NCBI GenBank assembly: GCA_026416955.1
Contig: JAOAEE010000058.1
Location: 1 to 37,623 of the forward strand
Direction of reading: 5' to 3'
Source of the DNA: Ignavibacteria bacterium
Lineage (GTDB): Bacteria; Bacteroidota; Ignavibacteria; Kapaibacteriales; UBA2268
Length of the DNA stretch: 37,623 bases
Part shown: piece by piece, positions 9,381 through 17,527 of the stretch
Numbering within the stretch: position 1 is the stretch's first letter
How the letters are laid out: every line of letters begins with the position of its first letter
Made by a program: the position numbers and the translations under genes
Notes under the pieces: model-generated
Database searches by the model: none
What the model was told of the DNA's origin: nothing
Seen by the model: the letters and a program-made list of their open reading frames with translations, nothing else

Positions 9381-10994
9381 TTACATCATAGAGAAATCGA
9401 TGAAAGGTTCCTTTAAGTCTGCCATTGCGTTAACAACCAATTCTACTAAACCTCCGTAATAGATACCAGACTTTTCTTTTGCCCCGTAATAATCGAGTAT
9501 GTCGCGTATTTGGCCCTTACAATTCGAGCAAGGAGCACATACATATTTGGGAACTTCTGGTCCGGGAGGTTCATCTTTGAAAGCGTCCAAGATTTGTTTG
9601 AATTTCTTTCTACCACTAATATGAATTCTCCAATCCAAGAAGTTATAAGGTGTCATAACAGCAAATCCGCTTCCACCCCCACAGCAATAATTTTCGACTC
9701 CGTGTGGCTCCATTTCTCTAAACTTTGGTGCAAGGAAGCGAAGAACTCTTCTTTGGGGTTGGACAATTCCCATCAATCGCACAATGTTGCAAGGGTCGTG
9801 AAGTGTTACTGGGAAATTGTTTCTTTCGGGGTCAAATTTTATTTTTCCACTGAATACAATGTGTTCAATCAAACTCATTGTATTTATGGTTTTAATTTCA
9901 TTACCAAAAATTCGTTCTGCAATAATTGCCATTGATTTCGACTCGTGACCACATTCCCCCATAATTATTCCTTTTACACCTAATTTCTTAGCGATTTCAA
10001 AGTGCCTCATTGCAATTCTTGAAAATTGGAAATCGTCGTACCAAACACCATAATTAACACCGTCGTAGCCAAGAAGTTCACTTGAATAAGTCCATTTTAT
10101 TCCTGCTGCGTCCAACAAAATTGCAAATGCAGCGGGGTTTTCGGGCCAAGATAGAAATTCACCAGCGTTGTGAAGAACAAGGTAATCTGCTCCTTCAATG
10201 TCCCATTTTGATTCGACTTTTATTCCAAGTCTTTCGCTTAAATCTTCGTCAATAAACGAAACATTGTCTTTTACAACTTCTGGGGTCATTCCAGTTGATG
10301 AACCAACAAGAAGATGTTGTACTGTTCCCTTATCGTGAATTTCCTTTGCAGCAATTCCCATTTCTTGACTAAATAATTTTCTCAGCTCGTGAGTGATTAA
10401 TCCGTTGTCTATTCCTATTGGGCAAGCTTGTGCACATCTTCTGCAAATTGTACATCTATAAGCTAATTCAACAAGTCGCGAAATTAATGTCCAATTCAAA
10501 TCAATATCGCCTACTTGGAATTTTTTTAACAATGGGCTTCCTGGTTTGACATATTTGAAGTAAAGTCTTCGTAATATTTCTGCTCGATATGTCGGACGAT
10601 AAATTTCTTCGTAACCACTGGCTTCGAAAATTGGGCATTCTTCGGAACAAGTTTGACACTTTGCGCAATGTTCCATTGTAAGAACAAGAGGTTGGAGAAA
10701 TGTCCAATTGTTTTCTTTTGAGAACAATTTAATTAGCCCAGAAATAAATTTTTCGACAAGCTCTTGTTCTTCTTCGGGGGTTTTTGGTTTTGGAACACCG
10801 ATAGCAACAACTCCATCAAGAGAATCGTCTACACTCTGGCGAGTTGCTTCACTTAATTTTTTAAATCCCGGTAAGTCTTCCAACTTATCGTATGGAGGGG
10901 GGAGCTCGATTGTATTGGTTGGTGCCACTTCTACAAGTGGCTGTAAATTTGGGTTGCTTATGTCTGTTATTTTAATTTTTCTTTTCTCAGCCAT
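9381..10994 (-). CDS. dsrK: DsrK, HdrD-like catalytic subunit of the DsrMK complex
   Basis: A 537-residue cytoplasmic iron-sulfur protein. It works with DsrM to reduce the DsrC trisulfide made by sulfite reductase, or the reverse. Two 4Fe-4S motifs are visible (CAKCQTCSEECP and CTICRRCAQACP). They are followed by the CCG-type site of heterodisulfide reductase HdrD: HDPC, then ENYCCGGGSGF, then CAPCSNC, which should hold the non-cubane catalytic cluster. I choose the ATG at 10994 because AAGGAG precedes it and the first 12 residues of the longer frame are not family-like. It overlaps the end of dsrM by 8 nt, so the two are translationally coupled. No dsrJOP follow. Confidence 0.95.
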   Translation of the reverse strand: MAEKRKIKITDISNPNLQPLVEVAPTNTIELPPPYDKLEDLPGFKKLSEATRQSVDDSLDGVVAIGVPKPKTPEEEQELVEKFISGLIKLFSKENNWTFLQPLVLTMEHCAKCQTCSEECPIFEASGYEEIYRPTYRAEILRRLYFKYVKPGSPLLKKFQVGDIDLNWTLISRLVELAYRCTICRRCAQACPIGIDNGLITHELRKLFSQEMGIAAKEIHDKGTVQHLLVGSSTGMTPEVVKDNVSFIDEDLSERLGIKVESKWDIEGADYLVLHNAGEFLSWPENPAAFAILLDAAGIKWTYSSELLGYDGVNYGVWYDDFQFSRIAMRHFEIAKKLGVKGIIMGECGHESKSMAIIAERIFGNEIKTINTMSLIEHIVFSGKIKFDPERNNFPVTLHDPCNIVRLMGIVQPQRRVLRFLAPKFREMEPHGVENYCCGGGSGFAVMTPYNFLDWRIHISGRKKFKQILDAFKDEPPGPEVPKYVCAPCSNCKGQIRDILDYYGAKEKSGIYYGGLVELVVNAMADLKEPFIDFSMM

Positions 10995-11916
10995 TTTTTT
11001 TCTCCTTTGTTGGTAAAGGTGATGATGCAATTATTAACCATGTTTTGGTTCCATCTGCACCAATATGAGGTGCTGACCATTGGACTGGAAAATTAAGCTG
11101 TTCCATTAGTTTTTTTCTGAATTTGCTTCCGGGTAAGTTTGGTTCATCATCCCAACGCACTTTGTGGTATGTAAAGTATTTCATAAAGAAATGTGTCATA
11201 TGGGTGAATGGTAAATAAAAAAGAAAGAATGATAAAAGATAGAAATGTATATATCCTACAATTGGCAAAGATGGAATTTGAGAAAAAGAGAAAACACCTA
11301 AGTAAAAACCAAATATCTCTTGAATTGTATTTTCAGAACTCAGCAACCAAATAAAGGAAGTAACATAAAGTGCACCAATCAACAAAATATTGAAATAATG
11401 ACTTGCATTAGAATAAAGTTTTAAATTGCTATCGAATATTCTTTTTAGAAATAAGACAATAGCACCAATAATTCCAAAAATACTTGATATCCAAAGTAAG
11501 ACATTTAGAAATTTAATTATTGAATGATTAGAGAAACCTTCAATTGTAGGGGTTAGTCCAAAAATTAAACTCAGCAGAGTTAAAATAGTAAATACAACAT
11601 AGAGATACAAAGCGTAATGAAATGGTGCAGAACCGAACCAAAGCGAGCGATTATGTTCCCAAACCCCTTTTAGAAACACTATTTCTTGGAACATTGTCCA
11701 AACTTCTCCAAGTAGGTTCTTCTGCAAGGGCTTTGTCCACCATTCAAATTCTTCGAGATAAGAACCACCGTAATGTGCTTTGCCCTTTTCGTGGGCAACT
11801 GGATATAATTCCCAGCGAAGGTGAACAGGAGCAGTTGCAATTTTAATAGCTTTTGCAAAAACGATTACTAAGAAAATGATTAACCCCAAATAGAAAGCAA
11901 GATGAATTAGTTCCAT
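10987..11916 (-). CDS. dsrM: DsrM, membrane cytochrome b subunit of the DsrMK complex
   Basis: A 309-residue integral membrane protein of the NarI-like type. It should oxidise menaquinol and pass electrons through b hemes to DsrK. About five or six hydrophobic segments are visible, starting with IHLAFYLGLIIFLVIVF and ending with the FYLLSFFLFYLPFTHMTHFFMKYF region, whose histidines are candidate heme ligands. I use the ATG at 11916, since the longer frame opens with TTG and adds a polar leader. It follows dsrC by about 130 nt, with a hairpin in the gap, and overlaps dsrK. Confidence 0.92.
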   Translation of the reverse strand: MELIHLAFYLGLIIFLVIVFAKAIKIATAPVHLRWELYPVAHEKGKAHYGGSYLEEFEWWTKPLQKNLLGEVWTMFQEIVFLKGVWEHNRSLWFGSAPFHYALYLYVVFTILTLLSLIFGLTPTIEGFSNHSIIKFLNVLLWISSIFGIIGAIVLFLKRIFDSNLKLYSNASHYFNILLIGALYVTSFIWLLSSENTIQEIFGFYLGVFSFSQIPSLPIVGYIHFYLLSFFLFYLPFTHMTHFFMKYFTYHKVRWDDEPNLPGSKFRKKLMEQLNFPVQWSAPHIGADGTKTWLIIASSPLPTKEKKNG

Positions 11917-12006
11917 ATTTTTCTCTATTTTAAACCAAAACTGATTTTCAAAGGTTTTACCTACAAAAATCAATTTTGGATTTAGGAGAAAAGAATTAAT
12001 AACTTA

Positions 12007-12030
12007 GAACAAGGGGAAAGCCCCTTGTTC
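12007..12030 (-). terminator. Hairpin between dsrC and dsrM
   Basis: A perfect 10-bp stem (GAACAAGGGG at 12007-12016 with CCCCTTGTTC at 12021-12030) has loop AAAG. On the minus strand it lies 15 nt after the dsrC stop, but the T run precedes rather than follows it (TTTTTTTTCGG, then stem). It may therefore protect the dsrC transcript end or partly terminate rather than act as a full terminator. Confidence 0.5.
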
Positions 12031-12044
12031 CGAAAAAAAAATGA

Positions 12045-12362
12045 TTAAACACAACCAGTAGGTTTTGCCAAACCAGCTACTTTGCACGCACCTTTAGCTG
12101 GTCCAGAGGGGAATAGGTCGTAGATTTGTTTCAATGTAAAGCCAGTTTCTTTGCACAATTTACGAATCATTGGAGCAATACCATATTGCTTGTAATAGTC
12201 GCGCAAATAATTAATAACTTTCCAATGGTCTGGGGTAAGTTCAGTAATTCCTTCTGTTGAGGCAAGTGCTAAGGCAACTCTTTCGTTCCATTCTTCTGGA
12301 TTCGCCATAAAACCGTCTTCATCGACTTCGATTTTGATTTCATTCCATTCAAACATTGGCAT
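12045..12362 (-). CDS. dsrC: DsrC, sulfur carrier of dissimilatory sulfite reductase
   Basis: A 105-residue DsrC/TusE family protein. It is the co-substrate of DsrAB: its two C-terminal cysteines bind the sulfur from sulfite as a trisulfide, which DsrMK then reduces. Both are present, C93 and C104, in KGACKVAGLAKPTGCV, with the conserved penultimate position and the 10-residue spacing of true DsrC. The body motif TPDHWKVINYLRDYY and the insertion typical of DsrC (KLCKETGF, IYDLFPSGP) are intact. It lies 50 nt downstream of dsrL and is followed by a hairpin. The two close Met codons make the exact start uncertain by 2 residues. Confidence 0.97.
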   Translation of the reverse strand: MPMFEWNEIKIEVDEDGFMANPEEWNERVALALASTEGITELTPDHWKVINYLRDYYKQYGIAPMIRKLCKETGFTLKQIYDLFPSGPAKGACKVAGLAKPTGCV

Positions 12363-12412
12363 TTTTTTAACCTTTTAATTAATTTAACATACCAGTTTTG
12401 GTTTACAATTTA

Positions 12413-14167
12413 TCATCCAGCAAAGATGACCTTTCCAGTTTCTGGGTCGCGTGGGGCAATTTGGCCCGTAAATGGGTCTTTCATTTCAATATAACCGCAA
12501 GGACAAGCCTCGGCACATTTATTGCACCCTTTGCAAAGTTCAAGTTTAAATGTATAAGTTTGAAATTTTTGTACAGGTTTGTGAATCACTTGGTCTTGGC
12601 AAATGCTCCAACAGGTTCCACAATCGAAGCAAGAACCACAACTCATACATCGGCGTGCTTCCTCGATAACTTGCTCTTCGGTCAAAGTACAAGTAATTTC
12701 CTTTTCGAGTTCTGCAAGTCTTTCCTCTGGTGGTAATCGCAATGCTTCGTTTCTAAATTTTTCTGTATAATAGGAAAATACAATTCTATCTTTGGTAACA
12801 ATAGGATAGGAGAGTTCAGGGTCTTTTTCAATTGGAATTCCTCTAAAAGTACTATGAATTGTTTCTGCTGCCATCCGTCCTTGGTAAATAGCAATTGTAA
12901 CTAAGCCCAACTCAAGGTCATCCCCACCAGAATAAACCTTTGGGTCTTTTATAGAGCGGAAGTTTTCGTCGACCTTTATCCAATCTCTACCTTCTCGAAG
13001 GTGTTCGAGCCCATAAAAGTCGGGTTCTTGGCTAATTGCTGCAATAAGAGTATCGCATTCGTAGGTCTCTTCGGCTCCGTCGATTGGGACTGGTCTCCTT
13101 CTGCCAGATTCGTCGGGCTCACCAAGTTGCATTTTTTGACATTTAACTGCTTTAACTTTTTCTCCATCTAAAATTAGTTCTTTTGGTGCGACAAGGAAAA
13201 CGATATTGACGCCCTCTTCCTCTGCTCCTACAATTTCTTCTTCGATAGCGGGCATTTCATTTCGAGTTCTACGATATAGTATTGTTACTTCCGCTCCAAG
13301 CCTTCGGGAAACTCTTGCAGCATCGATTGCAGTATCTCCACCTCCAACCACAAGGACTTTTTTACCAACTTCAATAGTGCGTCCCGAATTAACCATATTA
13401 AGAAATTCCGTACCAGTAAATACATTTGGTGCGTCCTCGCCGGGTAGACCTAGATTTTTTCCTTTATGAGCACCAATTCCTACAAATACAGCATCGTATT
13501 TTTCTCGAATTTCTTGATAAGGAATATCTTTTCCGACAGATGTGTTACAAATAATTTCCACCCCTAAATCCTCAATTCTTTTGATTTCTGCATCGAGTAT
13601 GTGTTCGGGCAATCTGTATTTTGGGATTCCATAACGGAGCATTCCACCGGGTTTACTGAAAGCCTCGAAAACAGTAACTTTGTAACCTCGTCTTGCAAGT
13701 TGGTATGCACAAGAAAGGCCTGCGGGTCCTGCACCAACTACAGCAATTTTTTCGGGATATTTTTCTTCGGAAAGTTTTGGTAGTGGGAACTTATGCTCGA
13801 GTGCGTAATCCCCAATAAATCTTTCGATACTGTGTATATTCAAAGAGCCATCTTTGTATTGCCGATTACAATTTTCTTCGCAAGGATGTGGGCAAACTCG
13901 ACCGCAAACTGCTGGAAACGGGTTTCTTTCGGCGAGAATTTCGAATGCAAGTCGATACGATTCGTCGTAAGTTCTTCCCCTGTCTTCGGTTTGAGAAATT
14001 GCAAGTAATATTTCACGAATTTTAGTTCCATTTGGGCAGCCTGAGCGGCAGGGGGCAAGTTTGGGAACATGAACGGGACGCAAAGGCGAGGTTTCGACCC
14101 CAGATGTTCCAGTGCTTGTTCCCCTAATTTTACCCAAAGGCTTTTTATCTTTTTTTACGAGTCCCAT
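12413..14167 (-). CDS. dsrL: DsrL, NAD(P)H-acceptor iron-sulfur flavoprotein
   Basis: A 584-residue GltD-like oxidoreductase that exchanges electrons between NAD(P)H and the DsrAB-DsrC system. N-terminal cluster cysteines: C40, C44, C88, C92, C96, C100. FAD site VVGAGPAG (about 143-150), pyridine nucleotide site VVGGGDTAIDAAR (about 273-285) with YRRT after the second strand, as in NADP(H)-using relatives. The C-terminal part carries a further Cys-rich segment (CMSCGSCFDCGTCWSIC) and a ferredoxin motif CKGCNKCAEACPCG. It stops soon after the ferredoxin and so seems to lack the longer C-terminal extension of the roughly 650-residue DsrL of purple sulfur oxidisers. The best fit is a DsrL-2-like form, which is an inference. 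It lies between a ferritin-like gene and dsrC. Confidence 0.9.
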   Translation of the reverse strand: MGLVKKDKKPLGKIRGTSTGTSGVETSPLRPVHVPKLAPCRSGCPNGTKIREILLAISQTEDRGRTYDESYRLAFEILAERNPFPAVCGRVCPHPCEENCNRQYKDGSLNIHSIERFIGDYALEHKFPLPKLSEEKYPEKIAVVGAGPAGLSCAYQLARRGYKVTVFEAFSKPGGMLRYGIPKYRLPEHILDAEIKRIEDLGVEIICNTSVGKDIPYQEIREKYDAVFVGIGAHKGKNLGLPGEDAPNVFTGTEFLNMVNSGRTIEVGKKVLVVGGGDTAIDAARVSRRLGAEVTILYRRTRNEMPAIEEEIVGAEEEGVNIVFLVAPKELILDGEKVKAVKCQKMQLGEPDESGRRRPVPIDGAEETYECDTLIAAISQEPDFYGLEHLREGRDWIKVDENFRSIKDPKVYSGGDDLELGLVTIAIYQGRMAAETIHSTFRGIPIEKDPELSYPIVTKDRIVFSYYTEKFRNEALRLPPEERLAELEKEITCTLTEEQVIEEARRCMSCGSCFDCGTCWSICQDQVIHKPVQKFQTYTFKLELCKGCNKCAEACPCGYIEMKDPFTGQIAPRDPETGKVIFAG

Positions 14168-14205
14168 TTTCGCACCCCTTCATAAGTTTAACAAAAAATG
14201 ACCAC

Positions 14206-14643
14206 TTAGTATCCACCATACGGATACATTCCTTGCTTAATTTTGTTCATTTCTTCCAACAAATTGTCGTGTTTGGTCTCATCATATAATAGATAATCTA
14301 AAAGATAACGAGCAATAGGGGATTTTACATCTTCGAGGGCTTCTTTTGCCAGTGCTATTGTTTTCTTTTCAACTTCGTCGTGCTCTTCGACCAAAGACCA
14401 GAAAGCAGCCAATTCTTCTGGGTTCATTGTTATTGGTTGTTTTTCAAAATGGTCGATAATTAATTGTTGTACCCTTCGGTGCATTACTGAGTCTTGTCGT
14501 ATGATTTCCATTACAAGATGTACCAAAGGGTTGTCTGTTTTCTTAATTATTTCCGTAGTATTTTTGATAGAAGCGTCCTCAATCTTTTGCCACCTTTTCA
14601 AGAGGTCGACTAATTTTTCGATAGTTTCTTTTTGTGTTGCCAT
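14206..14643 (-). CDS. Ferritin-like four-helix protein in the dsr block
   Basis: A 145-residue, almost entirely helical protein that looks like a ferritin or rubrerythrin-type four-helix bundle. Possible di-iron ligands are E22 in helix 1, E46/D51/H55 in helix 2 (RQDSVMHRR), E86, E87 or E90 in helix 3 (VEEHDEVEKK) and E122/H125 in helix 4 (DETKH). The first ExxH is altered, since the position expected for Glu is Ser52. There are no cysteines, so there is no rubredoxin domain. AAAGGAG precedes the ATG. It lies between dsrN and dsrL with gaps of 46 and 38 nt, so it is surely co-expressed. It could protect the block's iron-sulfur enzymes from peroxide or handle iron; its function is not known. 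Confidence 0.75.
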   Translation of the reverse strand: MATQKETIEKLVDLLKRWQKIEDASIKNTTEIIKKTDNPLVHLVMEIIRQDSVMHRRVQQLIIDHFEKQPITMNPEELAAFWSLVEEHDEVEKKTIALAKEALEDVKSPIARYLLDYLLYDETKHDNLLEEMNKIKQGMYPYGGY

Positions 14644-14689
14644 TTGATATTCTCCTTTTTTGACAAACTTAATTTACATATCTTAAATT

Positions 14690-16096
14690 CTATTTTGCAA
14701 TATCAATTGTATTTCTGTATAATAATTTGTTTTTATAACACAAATCTACGAAGTTCTTTGCCCAGAAAGGGCTACCGCAAGTGTGGATATGGAAGTAGGA
14801 AGCAAAAACATTGTTTAGGAAAAGCCCGTCGCGATTATTACTACATCCGACGCCTCGGATTACTTTTACAGCAGTTTCAATTTCCATCTTATATTCACTT
14901 ATGAAGGAGTAATGGAATTCGTGACCACGAATGTATGTCCCAACCTCGAAGAATGGATTTTCCCTGTCGATTATGCCTTCGAAATATCCGTGGCCAACTG
15001 GTTTAGAATTTAATGAAACACGAACTGGCAAAACCCCACTTAGTTTGTAACTTCCGTTATATTCTAACTCGTCGGCCAGGTAAATCAATCCCCCACATTC
15101 AGCGAAAACAGGTAAACCATTCGAAACCTTGTTCTTGAAATCTACCAAGAATGTTAAGTTAGAAGAAAGGTCAAATGCATTTGTTTCTGGAAATCCACCA
15201 CCAATGTAAATTCCGTCAACTTCTGGAACTGTGGAACTTTCAATTGGTGAAGTAGGTATTAATTCTGCTCCAAATTTCTCGAGAGCTTCAAGATTTTCTT
15301 TATAATAGAAACAAAAGGCTTTATCCCAAAAGTAACCTATTTTGACATTTTTTTTAATAAAGTTTTTTGTTTCTTCTAATTTTGTTACATAAATTTCATT
15401 GGTTCTATTTGCTATTTCTATTATTTTTTCTGTTTCTACATAGTCTTCGATAATTTTCCTAGCATTTTCAATTGCTTCGATTTTTTCGTTCAATTCATAA
15501 GGAGTTGTAAGTCCTAAGTGACGCGAAGGGAAGAGAATTTTATCTTGTATTTTAGGGATAGCACCAATAACTGGAAGACCAGAAATTTCCGTAATCGATT
15601 TAGAAACTATTTCTTTGTGCCTTTTGCCAGAATAGTTGTTAACAATTACCCCAGCAACATTTAGTCCTATATCGAAATATCGAAGTCCCCAAGCAATTAC
15701 GCCAGTCGTTCTAGTCATTTTTTGGACGTTTAATACCAAAATTACTGGCGATTCGAGTATTTTAGCCAGTTCAGCAGTGCTATGCGAACCGTTTTCGTCA
15801 AAACCATCGAAGAGACCCCTGTTGCCTTCGATAATTGCAATTCCATTTGGGTGGGTATTAGAAATAAAGGAGTGTAAAATCGATTGCTTTCCCATAATAA
15901 AGGTATCGAGATTTCGGGCATTTGACCCCGAAGCTATGGAAAGCCACATTGGGTCGATATAATCGGGGCCCTTTTTGAAAGGGAAAATTGTAAAACCCTT
16001 ATTTTTAAGGTAGGAACATAAACCTACGGAAACAAGTGTTTTTCCACTATCTCCGGATAAACCAGCAATAACTACCCTCGGACGCTTTAAATTCAT
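14690..16096 (-). CDS. dsrN: DsrN, siroheme amidase (CbiA-like glutamine amidotransferase)
   Basis: A 468-residue enzyme of the cobyrinic acid a,c-diamide synthase family. DsrN amidates siroheme to siroamide, the prosthetic group of DsrAB, using ATP and glutamine. The N-terminal P-loop (GLSGDSGKT) and KKGPDYIDP belong to the DTBS-like ATPase half. The C-terminal class I amidotransferase half has the catalytic Cys in FAECGGLIYL and the His in the ASYFHIH region. CbiA for cobalamin is the alternative, but its place inside the dsr block and the absence of other cobalamin genes favour DsrN. I choose the ATG at 16096, which has GGAG 6 nt upstream, over the TTG four codons earlier. Confidence 0.92.
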   Translation of the reverse strand: MNLKRPRVVIAGLSGDSGKTLVSVGLCSYLKNKGFTIFPFKKGPDYIDPMWLSIASGSNARNLDTFIMGKQSILHSFISNTHPNGIAIIEGNRGLFDGFDENGSHSTAELAKILESPVILVLNVQKMTRTTGVIAWGLRYFDIGLNVAGVIVNNYSGKRHKEIVSKSITEISGLPVIGAIPKIQDKILFPSRHLGLTTPYELNEKIEAIENARKIIEDYVETEKIIEIANRTNEIYVTKLEETKNFIKKNVKIGYFWDKAFCFYYKENLEALEKFGAELIPTSPIESSTVPEVDGIYIGGGFPETNAFDLSSNLTFLVDFKNKVSNGLPVFAECGGLIYLADELEYNGSYKLSGVLPVRVSLNSKPVGHGYFEGIIDRENPFFEVGTYIRGHEFHYSFISEYKMEIETAVKVIRGVGCSNNRDGLFLNNVFASYFHIHTCGSPFWAKNFVDLCYKNKLLYRNTIDIAK

Positions 16097-16113
16097 CGGA
16101 CACTCCAAAAAAT

Positions 16114-16142
16114 AAATGGGCTCTCGGAAGGAGAGCCCATTT
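16114..16142 (-). terminator. Terminator-like hairpin between dsrD and dsrN
   Basis: A perfect 12-bp stem (AAATGGGCTCTC at 16114-16125 with GAGAGCCCATTT at 16131-16142) has a 5-nt loop and is followed on the minus strand by ATTTTTTGG. It starts 3 nt after the dsrD stop codon and ends just before the GGAG of dsrN. It should reduce readthrough from dsrABD into dsrN and the genes after it. Confidence 0.82.
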
Positions 16143-16144
16143 TA

Positions 16145-16399
16145 TTAGTCGTTTGCTGCTCCTTCTTTGTGTGGTATTTCGAGGTAGCTGCCGCCAAAAT
16201 ATGTATAAACTAAACGCCCAGAATTCACTAATTCTTTTATTGCTTCTTTGCACAAATTTTTATCGCAACGGTCTTCTCCAAATAATTCGATTGCAGCTTT
16301 TTGCAAATCCATAGCCTTCCACTTCTTCATACCCATTGTATCCTTAACCATTTTGTACATTGCTTCGGCAACTTCCTCGATTGTTACTTTTTCTGCCAT
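16145..16399 (-). CDS. dsrD: DsrD, activator of dissimilatory sulfite reductase
   Basis: An 84-residue winged-helix protein of the DsrD family (about 78 residues in Desulfovibrio). Known work shows DsrD stimulates sulfite reduction by DsrAB, and it is found mainly in organisms that run Dsr in the reductive direction. Helical N-terminal half (VTIEEVAEAMYKMV, then MKKWKAMDLQKAAIELFG), a recognition-helix-like CKEAIKELVNSGRLVYTYFGGSYLEIP and a short polar tail. The ATG has AGGAGG 6 nt upstream. It sits 8 nt after dsrB, as in typical dsrABD operons. Confidence 0.95.
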   Translation of the reverse strand: MAEKVTIEEVAEAMYKMVKDTMGMKKWKAMDLQKAAIELFGEDRCDKNLCKEAIKELVNSGRLVYTYFGGSYLEIPHKEGAAND

Positions 16400-16407
16400 A
16401 ATTCCTC

Positions 16408-17490
16408 CTAATATGTCAAATGAACAGATGTCTTGTATGTTAGACCAGCGTGTTTAAAGTCGTCGATATGTTGTTTTGTAAATTCTATCCCAGTTAATTT
16501 AAAGAACTTGGGCCATCCAATCCTTTCAATCCATTCTCCAACTCTTTCGTGTTTGTGTGCATTAGCTGCCCAAACCTCGACAATTTTCTTAACAGTTTGT
16601 ACCACTTCGGGCCATCGGGGTGGATTATTGGGCAAGTAAGGTACAGCAAGCTTAGAAAACATTGGCTCGGTTCGAGCATTCGAAACTTTTCCACCAACCC
16701 AAATAGAGATTCCATCAGTTTGAGCATTATTCAATGGTAAAGCTGGGCAGACAGTGTAGCAATTGGCACAATACATACATTTTTCTTCTTCGATTTCCAC
16801 ACTTGGTTTTCCATCATATGTAGAGGGACGAATAGCGGCAGTTGGACACGATGCAACAACATTGGGAATCTCGCAAACTTTTGGTAATAGGTCGTAATTG
16901 ATTTTTGGTGGTCGTGTGTGGATACCCAAAATTGCAATGTCCGAACAGTGAACAGCACCACACATATTCAAGCAACAAGCCAATGCTAAACGAATTTTTG
17001 CGGGCAACTTCATTGTCTTGAAATAGTCAATAAGTTCGTCCATAACTGCTTTTACAATGCCAGAGGCGTCGGTTGCTGCCGAATGGCAATGTATCCAACC
17101 TTGCGTATGGACCATACTCGAAATAGCATTCCCAGTTCCACCTACTGGATGCCCAATTGATTCAAGTTCTTGAATTAATGGGTCGATTTTCGATGGGTCG
17201 GTTAATAAGAATTCAACATTGTGCCGAGATGTAAATCTAAGATAACCATCAGAATATTTTTCTGCTAGTTGGGCAAATTTTCGGATTTTAGCTGTGCTTA
17301 AAAGCCTTGGAGAGGCTGCTCTAACAGTGTATAGTTTGGCCCCAGTTTCAGAAATATGAACAATTACCCCGGGTCTTGGTATTTCGTGGTATTTCCATTT
17401 TCCGTAATTTTCTTTAATAATTGGAGGAAGGAATTTTTCGTAATGCGGTGGTCCAATGTCTGTAATCCTTTTTTGTGCTGTCTCTGCCAT
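16408..17490 (-). CDS. dsrB: DsrB, beta subunit of dissimilatory sulfite reductase
   Basis: A 360-residue subunit that, with DsrA, forms the cytoplasmic A2B2 sulfite reductase. The siroheme-4Fe4S binding cysteines are in [13 protein letters not shown] (C172, C173, C177, C182). The inserted ferredoxin domain has [12 protein letters not shown] (C238, C241, C244, C248) with a fourth-ligand region at ASCPTAAI. C135 and the [10 protein letters not shown] motif are typical. I use the ATG at 17490, with GGGGAGA upstream, instead of a TTG nine codons earlier. It lies 37 nt after dsrA. No substitution of a key residue is apparent. Confidence 0.98.
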   Translation of the reverse strand: MAETAQKRITDIGPPHYEKFLPPIIKENYGKWKYHEIPRPGVIVHISETGAKLYTVRAASPRLLSTAKIRKFAQLAEKYSDGYLRFTSRHNVEFLLTDPSKIDPLIQELESIGHPVGGTGNAISSMVHTQGWIHCHSAATDASGIVKAVMDELIDYFKTMKLPAKIRLALACCLNMCGAVHCSDIAILGIHTRPPKINYDLLPKVCEIPNVVASCPTAAIRPSTYDGKPSVEIEEEKCMYCANCYTVCPALPLNNAQTDGISIWVGGKVSNARTEPMFSKLAVPYLPNNPPRWPEVVQTVKKIVEVWAANAHKHERVGEWIERIGWPKFFKLTGIEFTKQHIDDFKHAGLTYKTSVHLTY

Positions 17491-17527
17491 ATTAATTATC
17501 TCCCCTTTATTTGACAAAATTAATAAA

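Noticed and set aside
14690-16096. Reading this gene as cobalamin biosynthesis cbiA
   Set aside because: The family cannot be separated by eye, but the gene lies within the dsr block and no other cobalamin gene is in the window, so DsrN is the better reading.
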